This document shows, in pieces, positions 55,001 through 63,477 of a DNA stretch of 64,000 nt. The DNA is from Butyrivibrio sp. X503 (lineage in GTDB: Bacteria; Bacillota; Clostridia; Lachnospirales; Lachnospiraceae). Position 1 is the first letter of the stretch. Each line of letters starts with the position of its first letter. The stretch covers positions 62,001-126,000 of the forward strand of contig NZ_RAIQ01000004.1 of the NCBI RefSeq assembly GCF_003625475.1, given 5' to 3'. Position numbers and translations under genes: made by a program. Below the pieces are notes generated by a model. It made no database searches. It saw nothing but the letters and a program-made list of their open reading frames with translations, and was not told where the DNA came from.

Positions 55001-55341
55001 ATGCCAATGCAAACAACGACAACAAGCCCAAGATCATCGTTAAAGCTCCTTCAGAATATGATGACAAGCTTATAAGCGATGACGAGATCAAGGCCAACGG
55101 ATACACTGTTGTAGACGGCGCCACACTTGAAGGCGGCGACCCGAACTACGAGTACATACTTGGTCCCAACGGCGAAGTTCTCGGAGTTAGAAGAAAAGCC
55201 GCAGCAGGCGCTAAGCTAGCAAAGACAGGCGGATTTGTGGGTACTCTCGTATCCTACATCATAGGAGGCGTTGCAGTAGTTATCGGAACGGTTCTTTTGG
55301 TGATAAATCCAAAGAAAGCTCATAATAGGAAAAGAAGATGA
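52009..55341 (+). CDS. Cell-wall-anchored adhesin with SpaA/Cna-type domains and LAKTG sorting signal
   Basis: An 1110-residue surface protein. A signal peptide (MKKTLKALLMCLFLCIGVLS... GAHA) is followed by several beta-rich domains with the DUF11/Cna isopeptide-type pattern (KITWTIKANTSKQPLTDVEI, VTYKSL, FTARVKD), then a SpaA/Cna_B domain (~800-885: SLTITKADDEDSSVLLKGAV, YIVKEIKAPDGYEL). About 130 residues of Asn/Gly/Ser/Asp/Ala low complexity form a stalk. The C-terminus has LAKTG, a hydrophobic stretch and KKAHNRKRR, a sortase signal with Ala where LPXTG has Pro. The ATG at 52009 has GGAGG five bases upstream. The stop overlaps the sortase start (ATGA). Confidence 0.88.
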   Translation: MKKTLKALLMCLFLCIGVLSLPIGAHAEEGEGEVKNIVELVELYKEGEPLESGDVISLGDQFELTYTLFQPLYLNYTDDEKDPEVNPDHYIKQGDKIILPNFPKILAKYPHDITISIKDLDEPLGVVTLDDEGNVLLEITNDEYSDLNEVVFGISCKLDGDKVGDKKEIEMQLPGFETPFKFDIKENQEEPEPDPGPVDPPLKDKYTLKKNFKDIQRTDDNKDAIITWEITLGNKGYDFDNFVLYDKFTMDSKTDMSLISDSITVSKDGEDITSDVSVNTSAGNSQFQNLPYDFSVDLGTLSGESTYVVTYKSLLKNYDTYLQQNHSSAPNNETWFEYGDEEHHESIDKIKGKDGLNAKPGIVKNLTSYDAANHKITWTIKANTSKQPLTDVEITEEIGAGQKLVEITNAKLDGEPYDISDKYAGVPGKFIEGTDEYSEYLITLGNDIKEKTLEFDVVTELLESEKEFYSGNKEQKYKNKVVMNSYEMKNVSDEIEKTCKSEVLTKRIVGNYNYETHEFQYEIVANKNKMAMSKISVKDGLSESGLELIIATDKPIMMNGVEIPKGSDDNPTRPCYTYNNGLLTVYPENTVAGEADSMKTITFTARVKDEKYLDNITSSSISIANNASIETEDYPTTTIESKDAKREIKNSMFNKKGEVINDKTQAGYTIYVNGSQQELRDGCKVRDILGANLDLEESSVKLYVANINPATGDLSEGEEATGYKTDVKTNTNGTTQLEVTLPKNTGKTSYVLKYIATPDLPKVAGGDYSNSAELLDSGIDAEFKSNIDLSNAKFSSGSSTGKASLTITKADDEDSSVLLKGAVFSIIDKATQEEVAQLTTGENGSGKVGLPKGKEYIVKEIKAPDGYELNEEPYEFNTNKGRVNLNFTNKKKEPEPDVPNPGNDDENKDDNKNGNNSGSNNSGNNSDNKNGNNSDNGSGGPSNGSDNNGSGGSSDSKHHSSDDHHDSDNNGGNDSNSGSNTNNAAANTNAAANNNAANANANNDNKPKIIVKAPSEYDDKLISDDEIKANGYTVVDGATLEGGDPNYEYILGPNGEVLGVRRKAAAGAKLAKTGGFVGTLVSYIIGGVAVVIGTVLLVINPKKAHNRKRR

Positions 55342-55961
55342 AATTGTTTTTAAGAATAATAGGTGCCATCCTTTTGGTATCCGGACTGGCACTTATTATT
55401 GCATCAATATCAATAAACGTAATACAGGCGCAGGAAAAAGAAAGCGCACTTGAATCCTTCTACGAAGCTCTTCCAAATACGGAAAACGGCGAAAGCACGG
55501 ATGACGAGCTTCAGACCGTATCACTTGAAGACAGCGACGGAAACACTCTTTTGAATTCAAGCGAGATCATCTACGTGGTAAGGATTCCCAAGATAGACTC
55601 CAAGGAGCCGGTAAAAGAGGGTACGAATAAAAGCGCCCTCTCCGCTTCCCTCGGACACGAGCCCGGAACCGCTTCTCCCGGAGAAATCGGGAACTGCGTT
55701 ATCGCAGGGCACCGCAATTATAACTTTGGTAAATACTTCAACAGACTTGATGAAGTTGAGGTTGGTGATGAGATCTTTGTAGATACAAGGGATGACACCT
55801 ATGAATACAAGGTGACCGAGATCAAGGTCGTTAATCCCGAAGATGTCGAGATCTTAGATCCGACCGATGACGAGCAGCTAACCCTTTATACATGCACTCC
55901 TATTTATATAGCTACTCACAGACTTGTTGTAATCGCAAAAAGAACTGAGGAGAACGCTTAA
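55338..55961 (+). CDS. Sortase dedicated to the adjacent adhesin
   Basis: A 207-residue transpeptidase. An N-terminal membrane helix (residues 5-28) anchors it outside-facing. The catalytic triad is complete: H125 in NCVIAGHRNYNF, C186 in LTLYTCTPIY and R195 in ATHRLVVIAKR. The TLxTC and YxHRLVV pattern with a single N-terminal anchor fits class D-like sortases. It overlaps the adhesin by 4 bases and almost certainly anchors it through the LAKTG motif. The last codons lie in a terminator palindrome. Confidence 0.92.
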   Translation: MKLFLRIIGAILLVSGLALIIASISINVIQAQEKESALESFYEALPNTENGESTDDELQTVSLEDSDGNTLLNSSEIIYVVRIPKIDSKEPVKEGTNKSALSASLGHEPGTASPGEIGNCVIAGHRNYNFGKYFNRLDEVEVGDEIFVDTRDDTYEYKVTEIKVVNPEDVEILDPTDDEQLTLYTCTPIYIATHRLVVIAKRTEENA

Positions 55962-55984
55962 GCGTTCTCCTCAGTCTTTTTTTG
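55944..55984. terminator. Bidirectional terminator made from both gene ends
   Basis: A 32-base perfect palindrome (55944-55975, centre TTAA) lies across the stop codons of the convergent sortase and CPBP genes. Plus strand continues CTTTTTTTT; minus strand continues TCTTTTTG. Each arm encodes TEENA plus stop for one gene. Confidence 0.92.
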
Positions 55985-57007
55985 GTTAAATATAGGTGCA
56001 AGGATGAATACAATCAGCACAAGGAAGCTGATAAGATGAACCGGCACCTGAGAAAGTGTTACCGTCTGATCCTTGATTGCGTCTGCGTTGCCACCCGAAA
56101 ATACCACTATGTAATTGTTGTTTATGAAATGCATTAAGGCTATGGCCCATATATTCTTCGTCTTCATAAATACATATCCAAAGAATATTCCAAGTCCGAT
56201 ACATGTAATGACCTGCATGAGCAAATACACAGGGCCAGATGTAGTTGTATAGAACATAAAATCAAGGCCGAAATGCCACAATCCCCATACAACACCAAGT
56301 ATCAATACGCCGAGTCTAAGTCCGAACTTATTCTGAAGAATAGGCTGTAAATAATATCTCCATCCATACTCTTCTCCCCAGAACGCCAAAAAACTAAGCG
56401 GAAAAATTAACAGTATGGAAAGAGCGCTGATATAAGTCTGTGGATTGGTAAGTGCACCGATCACTTCCTGAAGATCACCGGCTGCGTCAGGTGATACAAA
56501 CTTACCAAGGTATGCCGAGATCAACAATCTTACTATAAATAAAACCACAAACAAAAATACCAAAAGGGCACTCATACCTATTTTGTTTCTGGAAAGGCCC
56601 ACATTTTTTCTTTTTTCCTTACCACATGCCCAAAAAAGGATATAAGCTATAAGGCTTCCTGCCATTAACACATACTGGCTGTACAAATCTATATTTGTAA
56701 CAGATCCGGCCTGTGTCTCGATCGTAGTAACCGGTACGATCAATGAAGCAATAGACATTCCTATCATAGCAAGCGCTGTGATAAGCACTACTATAAACCC
56801 AGCCTTGGGAATCTTTTTCTCCTTATCTCCAAAAAGAAGAAATCCAAGTATAACTCCGCATGCAGGGAACATCATCTGTGCATTGGGAAATACCGAAAGA
56901 TCTTTACCGGCTCTAAGCCCAAAGAACATGATTAAATACATAAAAAATGTCACGCCATAGGCTACGGCAATAAAAGTTGTCAGTCGTTTCTTAAAAGTAT
57001 TATCCAT
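55958..57007 (-). CDS. CPBP family intramembrane metalloprotease
   Basis: A 349-residue polytopic membrane protein with about eight hydrophobic segments. The CPBP (Abi/CAAX-like) motifs are present: EEYGWRYYLQPILQ (EExxxR type), VVWGLWHFGLDFMF and ALMHFINNN, which supply the glutamates and histidines of the active site. The ATG at 57007 has GGAGG seven bases upstream; a GTG ten codons earlier does not. The role is unknown (protein processing or bacteriocin self-immunity occur in this family). It converges with the sortase and shares its terminator. Confidence 0.86.
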   Translation of the reverse strand: MDNTFKKRLTTFIAVAYGVTFFMYLIMFFGLRAGKDLSVFPNAQMMFPACGVILGFLLFGDKEKKIPKAGFIVVLITALAMIGMSIASLIVPVTTIETQAGSVTNIDLYSQYVLMAGSLIAYILFWACGKEKRKNVGLSRNKIGMSALLVFLFVVLFIVRLLISAYLGKFVSPDAAGDLQEVIGALTNPQTYISALSILLIFPLSFLAFWGEEYGWRYYLQPILQNKFGLRLGVLILGVVWGLWHFGLDFMFYTTTSGPVYLLMQVITCIGLGIFFGYVFMKTKNIWAIALMHFINNNYIVVFSGGNADAIKDQTVTLSQVPVHLISFLVLIVFILAPIFNQKKTEENA

Positions 57008-57096
57008 TTCAGTGCCTCCAATAGTCGTTTTTTTCACACCTTTCTAGCTTACCATAATGATTATCCTTATTCAAATGAAGCGACCTAAGAAGGGCG

Positions 57097-57136
57097 TAAA
57101 AAAGGCTTTCCCGGGCATCAGTGCATGGGAAAGCCT
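57097..57136 (-). terminator. Terminator of the PilZ gene
   Basis: AGGCTTTCCC and GGGAAAGCCT form a 10-bp stem with a 14-base loop; the minus strand continues TTTTTTACG. Confidence 0.8.
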
Positions 57137-57155
57137 CATAAACACTCATATTAAA

Positions 57156-57506
57156 TTATTCTTCCAGCTCGGAAAGCGCATCCTCTACGGTTCCGTAGAC
57201 TCCGATGTGCATCTTGACATCCTCGGGCATACCGATGAACATGCCGCCATAGCAGTAAGTATCGCCCTCTTTCCATGCACGGACAATCTGGATGAAGACA
57301 TGCACTGTTTCTTTGGTCCACAGCGTAAGATTCGTCTCATAATTGGCGCCGATCATAAGCTGCTTATCGGTTGTAAAGCCGATACCTTCGGTAGATGCAT
57401 CGATAATCTCAATCTCCACGGTATCTGACTTGGGACCGCTCGTAATTTCTTTTATAACAATATCTCCCGAAAGCTCCAGGCGCTTATTCTTTCTTCTGTC
57501 TTCCAT
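57156..57506 (-). CDS. PilZ domain protein
   Basis: A 116-residue single-domain PilZ candidate. The N-terminal basic EDRRKNKRLELSGDI matches the RxxxR arm and IIDASTEGIGF the DxSxxG motif that together bind cyclic di-GMP. It therefore probably senses c-di-GMP; the output is unknown. The ATG at 57506 has GGAG seven bases ahead. It stands alone with its own terminator. Confidence 0.82.
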   Translation of the reverse strand: MEDRRKNKRLELSGDIVIKEITSGPKSDTVEIEIIDASTEGIGFTTDKQLMIGANYETNLTLWTKETVHVFIQIVRAWKEGDTYCYGGMFIGMPEDVKMHIGVYGTVEDALSELEE

Positions 57507-57694
57507 AACAAATCTCCAATAATACAATCAATCTTACACGACTTATTATACACCATGCAGCATGATATATGTGATTTTTTTATTTGAGAAACACGGCCTT
57601 TTCTTTTTAACATAAACTTTTCACAACCTACAGCAAGCTATACCTGTATAATAAATCATGGCATTATATACTAACATTTATAGGAGACGCTTAT

Positions 57695-58183
57695 ATGAAA
57701 ACTAAATTTTTACCGCTTGCCTTAGCAGCATTTATGGCACTCGCAATGTTTGGGAATACGACTTATGCAAGCGAAAACAGGAAAGAAAAAGACAGCCCTA
57801 ATATGGAGACCTATTATATCGGCGGATTAAAAAAAGGAAATCTGATGATGTGGGATATAACTTCTCAGTGTTCAAATACCTTTTCCGTTACTATCAAAGA
57901 CGATGATCAAACATATGTCGAAATCAATAAAAATAATTATGTAAAAGAGCTGAATCTATTATCACATGAGGCTGCCATTTATGAGGGCGGCAGCAATTTG
58001 CGTATTGAGGTAGTATTTGATAATGAGAATGTTCAAATAAAAACATCCAACGCATCAGGCTCTATCAGAAACGAAAAAGGCAAGTCAATCGGATGCATAT
58101 ATAATTACAGTTTGGAGGACGGTAATGACAGAGATTATAATGATGCTGTCATCTCTCTAACCTCTTGGAAAAAGAACGGATAA
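57695..58183 (+). CDS. Small secreted protein with DUF4114-like end
   Basis: A 162-residue protein with a signal peptide (KFLPLALAAFMALAMFGNTT) and a processed part of about 135 residues that is mostly beta. Its C-terminal LEDGNDRDYNDAVISL recalls the DxxDxDFNDxV motif of DUF4114-type and related secreted domains that may bind calcium. ATAGGAG precedes the ATG at 57695. It is a single-gene unit; no partner genes are seen. Confidence 0.72.
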   Translation: MKTKFLPLALAAFMALAMFGNTTYASENRKEKDSPNMETYYIGGLKKGNLMMWDITSQCSNTFSVTIKDDDQTYVEINKNNYVKELNLLSHEAAIYEGGSNLRIEVVFDNENVQIKTSNASGSIRNEKGKSIGCIYNYSLEDGNDRDYNDAVISLTSWKKNG

Positions 58184-58189
58184 AAAACG

Positions 58190-58239
58190 GGGCTGTTGAA
58201 CTATAATCATGATCTGTGATCTGATTTAAGCAACAGCCC
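58190..58239 (+). terminator. Hairpin after the small secreted protein
   Basis: GGGCTGTTG (58190-58198) and CAACAGCCC (58231-58239) pair around a 32-base loop; the plus strand continues ATTTTACTT. A weak terminator or 3' stabiliser. Confidence 0.5.
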
Positions 58240-58327
58240 ATTTTACTTCTGCTTCATTTATCGTCCCTTCTGTAGTTTCTATATCCATCTTTGTTTTTCT
58301 TGCTTTTTTCACAGATAGAAGCATATG

Positions 58328-58363
58328 AAAAGGTGGATTTATCTGGAAAATGATAAATCCACC
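58328..58363 (-). terminator. Terminator of the pheST-apeA-queA operon
   Basis: GGTGGATTTATC and GATAAATCCACC form a 12-bp perfect stem with an 8-base loop; the minus strand continues TTTTCAT. It lies about 45 bases after queA. Confidence 0.8.
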
Positions 58364-58407
58364 GTCATATAGAGTTAAGAGTCGCTCGAAGCTCTTTGCT
58401 TCCGGGT

Positions 58408-59463
58408 TCACAGATCCGTTATAAAGCACGCATCGCCAAAAGAAAAGAATCTGTATCTTTCTTTGATTGCTTCCTCGTATGCGGCGAGGATGTTCTCGCG
58501 GCCGGCGAGTGCGGCAACAAGCATTACAAGCGTTGACTCAGGCAAATGGAAGTTCGTGATAAGCTGATCCAAAACCTTAAACTTATAGCCGGGATAGATA
58601 AAGATCGAAGTGTCGCCACTACACTCCCGAAGCCTTCCGTTTTCATCGGCAGCGCTCTCTATTGTTCTGCAGCTGGTTGTTCCGACGCAGATAACCTTAT
58701 GGCCTGTCTCTTTTGCCTTATTGATCTTATCGGCGGCTTCTTGCGTCACCTGGTACCATTCGGTGTGCATATGGTGCTCTTTGACGTTTTCTACCTTGAC
58801 GGGTCTGAAAGTACCAAGACCGACATGAAGGGTCACAAAAGCCATCTCAACGCCTTTTTCGCGTATCTTTTGAAGGAGCTCATCCGTAAAGTGAAGCCCT
58901 GCGGTAGGAGCTGCAGCGGAGCCCTCAAACTTAGCATATACCGTCTGATACATGTTCTTATCTTGGAGCTTGTGCGTGATATAAGGAGGAAGCGGCATTT
59001 CGCCGAGCCTGTCGAGGACCTCTTCCCAGATACCGTCGTAGTAGAATTTCACAAGTCTGTTTCCTTCCTCAACGATATCGAGGATCTCAGCCTTTAAGAT
59101 TCCTCCGCCAAAAGAAACCCTGGCACCGGGACGAAGTTTTTTGCCCGGTTTGACCAAAGTCTCCCATATATCATTCTCTTTTCTCTTTAAAAGAAGTATC
59201 TCAACAGCTGCGCCCGTTCCCTCTTTTTCACCAAGGAGCCTTGCGGGGATAACCTTGGTGTTGTTAAGGACAAGGCAGTCACCGGGATTAAGATAGTTAA
59301 TGATCTCACTGAAGATGTGATGCTCTGTCTTACCCGTCTTCTTATCGATAACAAGGAGCTTACACTCATCTCTCTTTTGAAGAGGATCCTGAGCGATAAG
59401 CTCCTGTGGAAGATCGAAATAATAGTCAGCTGTTGATAAACCAAGTTCAGCTCTATTACTCAT
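58408..59463 (-). CDS. queA: S-adenosylmethionine:tRNA ribosyltransferase-isomerase
   Basis: Adds the epoxycyclopentane ring precursor to preQ1 in tRNA during queuosine synthesis. The 351-residue protein has [15 protein letters not shown] at the start, [47 protein letters not shown] and [16 protein letters not shown]. It starts 9 bases after apeA with a weak ribosome site, so coupling is likely. Tgt, the preQ1 transglycosylase, is not in view. Confidence 0.95.
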   Translation of the reverse strand: MSNRAELGLSTADYYFDLPQELIAQDPLQKRDECKLLVIDKKTGKTEHHIFSEIINYLNPGDCLVLNNTKVIPARLLGEKEGTGAAVEILLLKRKENDIWETLVKPGKKLRPGARVSFGGGILKAEILDIVEEGNRLVKFYYDGIWEEVLDRLGEMPLPPYITHKLQDKNMYQTVYAKFEGSAAAPTAGLHFTDELLQKIREKGVEMAFVTLHVGLGTFRPVKVENVKEHHMHTEWYQVTQEAADKINKAKETGHKVICVGTTSCRTIESAADENGRLRECSGDTSIFIYPGYKFKVLDQLITNFHLPESTLVMLVAALAGRENILAAYEEAIKERYRFFSFGDACFITDL

Positions 59464-59472
59464 AAAATCATA

Positions 59473-60966
59473 TTACTCATTTCTAAAATCAATGTTTTCA
59501 AGGAAAGCAACGTAGCCGCGAAGTGCCTCGTAGAGGTCGGCCTTACTGATAACTTCCCAAAGTGAATGCATGCTAAGAACGCAGATTCCGGAATCGATAA
59601 CATTCATGCCGTATTTGGCAAGCATGTAAGCGATCGTTCCGCCGCCACCCGCATCAACCTTACCAAGCTCTGCAAACTGGAATACTACCTTTTCTTTATC
59701 AAAGACCTTTCTGAGCTCTGCGATATACTCAGCATTGGCGTCACTTGAACCGTACTTTCCTCTTGATCCGGTGTACTTATTAAACGCTACACCCTCTCCC
59801 ATGTATGCTGAGTTCTTTTTCTCAAACTGCGAAGCATAGTGAGGATCGAATGCTGCCGATACATCGGATGAAAGCATGCAGGAGTTTGCAAGGCATCTCT
59901 TTAATGAAAGCTCGTTGTAGCCTTCCTTTGTGAGATTCATAACCTCGGCAACAGCCTTTTCAAAGAATCTGCTCTGCATTCCGGTTGCGCCGTAGCTTCC
60001 GATCTCTTCTTTATCAACGAGGATACAGCAAGCCGTTCTCTTAAGGTTCTTGGCTTCGAGAATGGCTCTCATTGAAGGATATGCGCATACTCTGTCGTCA
60101 TGTCCGTATCCCATGATCATTGATCTGTCAAAGCCCGCATCTCTGGCTTTTCCTGCAGGAACGATCTCAAGCTCGGCTGACATAAAGTCGTCTTCTTCTA
60201 TTCCGTAGAGATCGTTGAGGATTGCAAGAATACCGCGCTTTACGGCTCCGGAGAGCTTACCGGATTCTTTCTTTTCCTCTTTTTCATGATTAACGGCATA
60301 CTGCTCGCCTGCTGTTAATTTAGTGCTTGCCTTCTTTTCTTTTTCCGAATCATTGTCGACAACAAAAGGTCTGTTACCGATGATAAGGTCAAGTACCTCG
60401 CCCTCTACAACTGCAGAAGCTTTCTTGTTCATCTGCTCGGCTGAAAGATGGATCAAAAGATCCGAGATAAAGAATACCGGATCGTCCTCATCCTCACCGA
60501 CACTTAGCTGAACGGTCGTGCCGTCTTTTTTTACAAGTACGCCGTGGATGGCAAGGGGTGTCGCAACGTAGAGGTACTTCTTGATACCGCCGTAGTAGTG
60601 AGTATCAAGAAAAGCGTAGCCTCCGTCCTCATAAAGAGGATTAACCTTAACGTCGAGCCTTGGAGAATCGATGTGTGCTCCGAGGATGTTAAGTCCTGCC
60701 TCCATGGGGTCTGAACCCATCTGGAACATAACGATGCTCTTGTTCATCCAGACGCAATATACTTTATCACCCTTTTTTAGCTTAGTCTTTGTACCGATGA
60801 GAGTGTTGAGCTCTCTGTAGCCGGCTGCCTCTATCTCGTTAACGATAGTGTCAACGGCTTCTCTTTCTGTCTTGGAATTATTAAGGAATTCCTTGTAGTC
60901 CTCAGCAAATCTGTCGCATGCTTTAAGCTGAGTTTTGTTGTATGTTGTCCATACATTTTTTCTCAT
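59473..60966 (-). CDS. M18 family aminopeptidase
   Basis: A 497-residue zinc aminopeptidase of the M18 (aspartyl aminopeptidase) family. The metal ligands fall in GAHIDSPRLDVK, the GHDDRVCAYPSMRA segment, DKEEIGSYGATGMQS (catalytic Glu pair) and SMHSLWEV near the C-terminus, with SSDVSAAFDPHYA in between. The charged insert at about 225-265 is Lys/Glu-rich. The ATG at 60966 has AGGAG nine bases upstream; an ORF 12 codons longer begins in pheT-proximal sequence. It follows pheT by 38 bases. Confidence 0.93.
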   Translation of the reverse strand: MRKNVWTTYNKTQLKACDRFAEDYKEFLNNSKTEREAVDTIVNEIEAAGYRELNTLIGTKTKLKKGDKVYCVWMNKSIVMFQMGSDPMEAGLNILGAHIDSPRLDVKVNPLYEDGGYAFLDTHYYGGIKKYLYVATPLAIHGVLVKKDGTTVQLSVGEDEDDPVFFISDLLIHLSAEQMNKKASAVVEGEVLDLIIGNRPFVVDNDSEKEKKASTKLTAGEQYAVNHEKEEKKESGKLSGAVKRGILAILNDLYGIEEDDFMSAELEIVPAGKARDAGFDRSMIMGYGHDDRVCAYPSMRAILEAKNLKRTACCILVDKEEIGSYGATGMQSRFFEKAVAEVMNLTKEGYNELSLKRCLANSCMLSSDVSAAFDPHYASQFEKKNSAYMGEGVAFNKYTGSRGKYGSSDANAEYIAELRKVFDKEKVVFQFAELGKVDAGGGGTIAYMLAKYGMNVIDSGICVLSMHSLWEVISKADLYEALRGYVAFLENIDFRNE

Positions 60967-61004
60967 TAATCCATGCTCCTTTCCTTTTACCGGTTGAATC
61001 ATAA

Positions 61005-63428
61005 TTATGAGCGAAGTTCGATATTAAGTGACTCGAGGCCGTTCAATATCTTCTTCATTGCTGCATTTACTTCATCGTCTTCAAGAGTCTTTTCCTTGTC
61101 TCTGAATACAAGTGAATATGCCATGGACTTGAAGCCTGCCTTGATCTGCTCGCCCTCGTAGATATCAAAGAGTGAAAGATCCTCAAGCTTCTTGCCGCCG
61201 CGCTGACGGATCATCTTCTCGATCTCGCCCGCAAGAACTTCCTTGGGAACGACCATGGAGATGTCTCTTGTAACAGCAGGGAACTTGGCAATTCCTGTGT
61301 AGATCGTATCGAAGTTAGCATGCTCAACAACGTGAGGCATGTCGATAACAGCAACATAAACTCTTGTGCCGATATCATAATTATCGCACACAACGGGATG
61401 AACTTCACCTAAATATCCGATAACCTCTCCGTCGTAAACAACGTTAGCCTGTCTTCCGGGATGAAGGAAAGACTTGCCTGCATTCGGGTCGTACTCTACC
61501 TTATCGAGCATTCCCACACTGTCGAGAAGCTCCTCGATAACACCCTTCATGCTGTAGAAGTCACCGTCTCCGTAGAAACCAAGTGTGAACTGCATTCTCT
61601 CATCAGGAAGCTCTGTAAGAGGAAGTGACTTTGCCACATAGATGTTGCCCATCTCATAGAGGCGAACGTCCTTGTTTCTGCGGTTATAGTTGGTTGCAAG
61701 GCTGGTAAGCATGCCGTTGAGAGGGATAGTTCTCATTATTGAGAAATCTTCTCCCAAAGGATTGGAAATCTTGATAGCCTGTCTTTCTTTTGCATCCTCA
61801 GGTAAAAGAAGCTTATCAAATACCTTGGGACTTTCGAATGAATATGTATAGCCCTGTGAGAAACCGCAAAACTGTGCTACTTCTCTGGCTTTTTTCTCTA
61901 CTCTCATCTTGAAAGAGATACCGCCTGTTGTTGCGCTGTTCTTGGGAAGAGTTGTAGGAATCTTGTCATATCCGTAGAATCTTGCAACCTCCTCGGCGAT
62001 ATCGCACATCTGGTTAAGATCCTGTCTGAATGAAGGGATGATAACTTCATCGGTTGCAGCATCATAGCCAACTTCTTCTTTATTAAGGATTGCGATCATG
62101 TCTTCCTTGGAGATATCTGTTCCGAGGAGCTGATTGATCTTGTCAGCTTCAAGCGCAAATCTCTTAAGAGGTGCGATAGGAAGCCCCTCTTTTACGATTC
62201 CGGGAACAACTTTACCGCAGCCAAGCTCGTTTATAAGCTGGCAAGCTCTGTTGATCGCGATCTCTGCATTAGCAGGATCAAGTCCTTTCTCAAAGAAGCC
62301 TGAAGCGTCTGTACGAAGACCTACTCTCTTGGCACTCTTTCTGATGTTGGGTCCGTTGAATGTAGCAGCCTCAAAAAGAACTGTCTTAACATCGTCAGTG
62401 ATCATAGAGTTCTCACCGCCCATGATACCAGCGATTCCGACTGCTTTCTCAGCGTCGCAGATCATGAGAACGTCTTTGTCGAGCTTTCTCTCCTGTCCGT
62501 CGAGAGTTACGAAAGTATCGCCGTCAGCGGCTCTTTTTACAACGATCTTGTTACCTGCGATAGTGCTAAGATCGTAAGCGTGCATGGGCTGACCAAGCTC
62601 CATCATAACGTAGTTGGTGATATCAACGAGGTTATTGATGGGACGAATGCCTACGCTTGAAAGTCTTCTCTGCATCCACTTAGGTGAAGGCTCGATCTTT
62701 ATGTCTGTTACGACTCTTGCGCAGTAGTTTGTGCAAAGATCTGTATCCTTGATCTCTACGCTGATCATATCGGAAGTCTTGCCCTCGCCGTCTTCTTTAA
62801 CTTCGATGGCAGGTGCGTTGAAAGGAAGCTTAAATGTAGCAGCAGCCTCTCTTGCAATTCCAAGAATGCTGTAGCAGTCAACTCTGTTTGAAGTAACTTC
62901 GAATTCAAAAACAGTGTCATGAAGGCCGAGTACGTCAACTGCGTCGGCTCCTACTTCCGTGTCCTCGGGGAAGATGTAAAGACCGTCCTCTGGAGCTTCG
63001 GGATAGAAATCCTTGGTTGAACCGAGCTCTTCGATTGAGCACATCATACCTGCACTGGGAACTCCTCTTAGCTTTCCTGCCTTAATCTTGATGCCTTCAG
63101 CGGGATTGGGGCTTCCGTCGTGACCGCCGGCAACACGTCCGCCGTCAATAACAACGGGAACCTTGTCGCCTTCCTTCATATTCTTGGCACCTGTGACGAT
63201 CTGGATCATCTCAGTTCCGATGTCTACCTGACAGATAACGAGCTTATCTGCGTCGGGGTGCTGCTCAATTGTCTTGATCTGACCAACCACGATCTTCTCG
63301 AGGTTCTTATCAAGTGGTGTGTATGTTTCTGTCTTGGTTCCGGAAAGTGTCATCGCATCGAAGAATTCCTGATCGGTGCATGAAAGATCCGGTACATATG
63401 CTTTAATCCATGATTTAGATGAGTTCAT
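61005..63428 (-). CDS. pheT: Phenylalanyl-tRNA synthetase beta subunit
   Basis: Beta chain of the (alpha-beta)2 synthetase. The 807-residue protein has the N-terminal tRNA/EMAP-like OB domain (VVGQIKTIEQHPDADKLVIC), the B3/B4 editing region (VTSNRVDCYSILGIAREAA), B5 with EVARFYGYDKIP, the inactive catalytic-like domain and the C-terminal anticodon domain (FPAVTRDISMVVPKEV; SMAYSLVFRDKEKTLEDDEV). The ATG at 63428 has AGGAG nine bases upstream. It is separated from pheS by 214 bases containing repeat copy B. Confidence 0.96.
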   Translation of the reverse strand: MNSSKSWIKAYVPDLSCTDQEFFDAMTLSGTKTETYTPLDKNLEKIVVGQIKTIEQHPDADKLVICQVDIGTEMIQIVTGAKNMKEGDKVPVVIDGGRVAGGHDGSPNPAEGIKIKAGKLRGVPSAGMMCSIEELGSTKDFYPEAPEDGLYIFPEDTEVGADAVDVLGLHDTVFEFEVTSNRVDCYSILGIAREAAATFKLPFNAPAIEVKEDGEGKTSDMISVEIKDTDLCTNYCARVVTDIKIEPSPKWMQRRLSSVGIRPINNLVDITNYVMMELGQPMHAYDLSTIAGNKIVVKRAADGDTFVTLDGQERKLDKDVLMICDAEKAVGIAGIMGGENSMITDDVKTVLFEAATFNGPNIRKSAKRVGLRTDASGFFEKGLDPANAEIAINRACQLINELGCGKVVPGIVKEGLPIAPLKRFALEADKINQLLGTDISKEDMIAILNKEEVGYDAATDEVIIPSFRQDLNQMCDIAEEVARFYGYDKIPTTLPKNSATTGGISFKMRVEKKAREVAQFCGFSQGYTYSFESPKVFDKLLLPEDAKERQAIKISNPLGEDFSIMRTIPLNGMLTSLATNYNRRNKDVRLYEMGNIYVAKSLPLTELPDERMQFTLGFYGDGDFYSMKGVIEELLDSVGMLDKVEYDPNAGKSFLHPGRQANVVYDGEVIGYLGEVHPVVCDNYDIGTRVYVAVIDMPHVVEHANFDTIYTGIAKFPAVTRDISMVVPKEVLAGEIEKMIRQRGGKKLEDLSLFDIYEGEQIKAGFKSMAYSLVFRDKEKTLEDDEVNAAMKKILNGLESLNIELRS

Positions 63429-63477
63429 TGTTATTCTCCTGTTCTGTGAGTGAAATCTAATCGTATATAACACTACT

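Noticed and set aside
58226..58429. 67-codon minus-strand ORF downstream of queA
   Set aside because: It contains the perfect 12-bp terminator stem of queA (58332-58363), overlaps the queA end and has no ribosome site.
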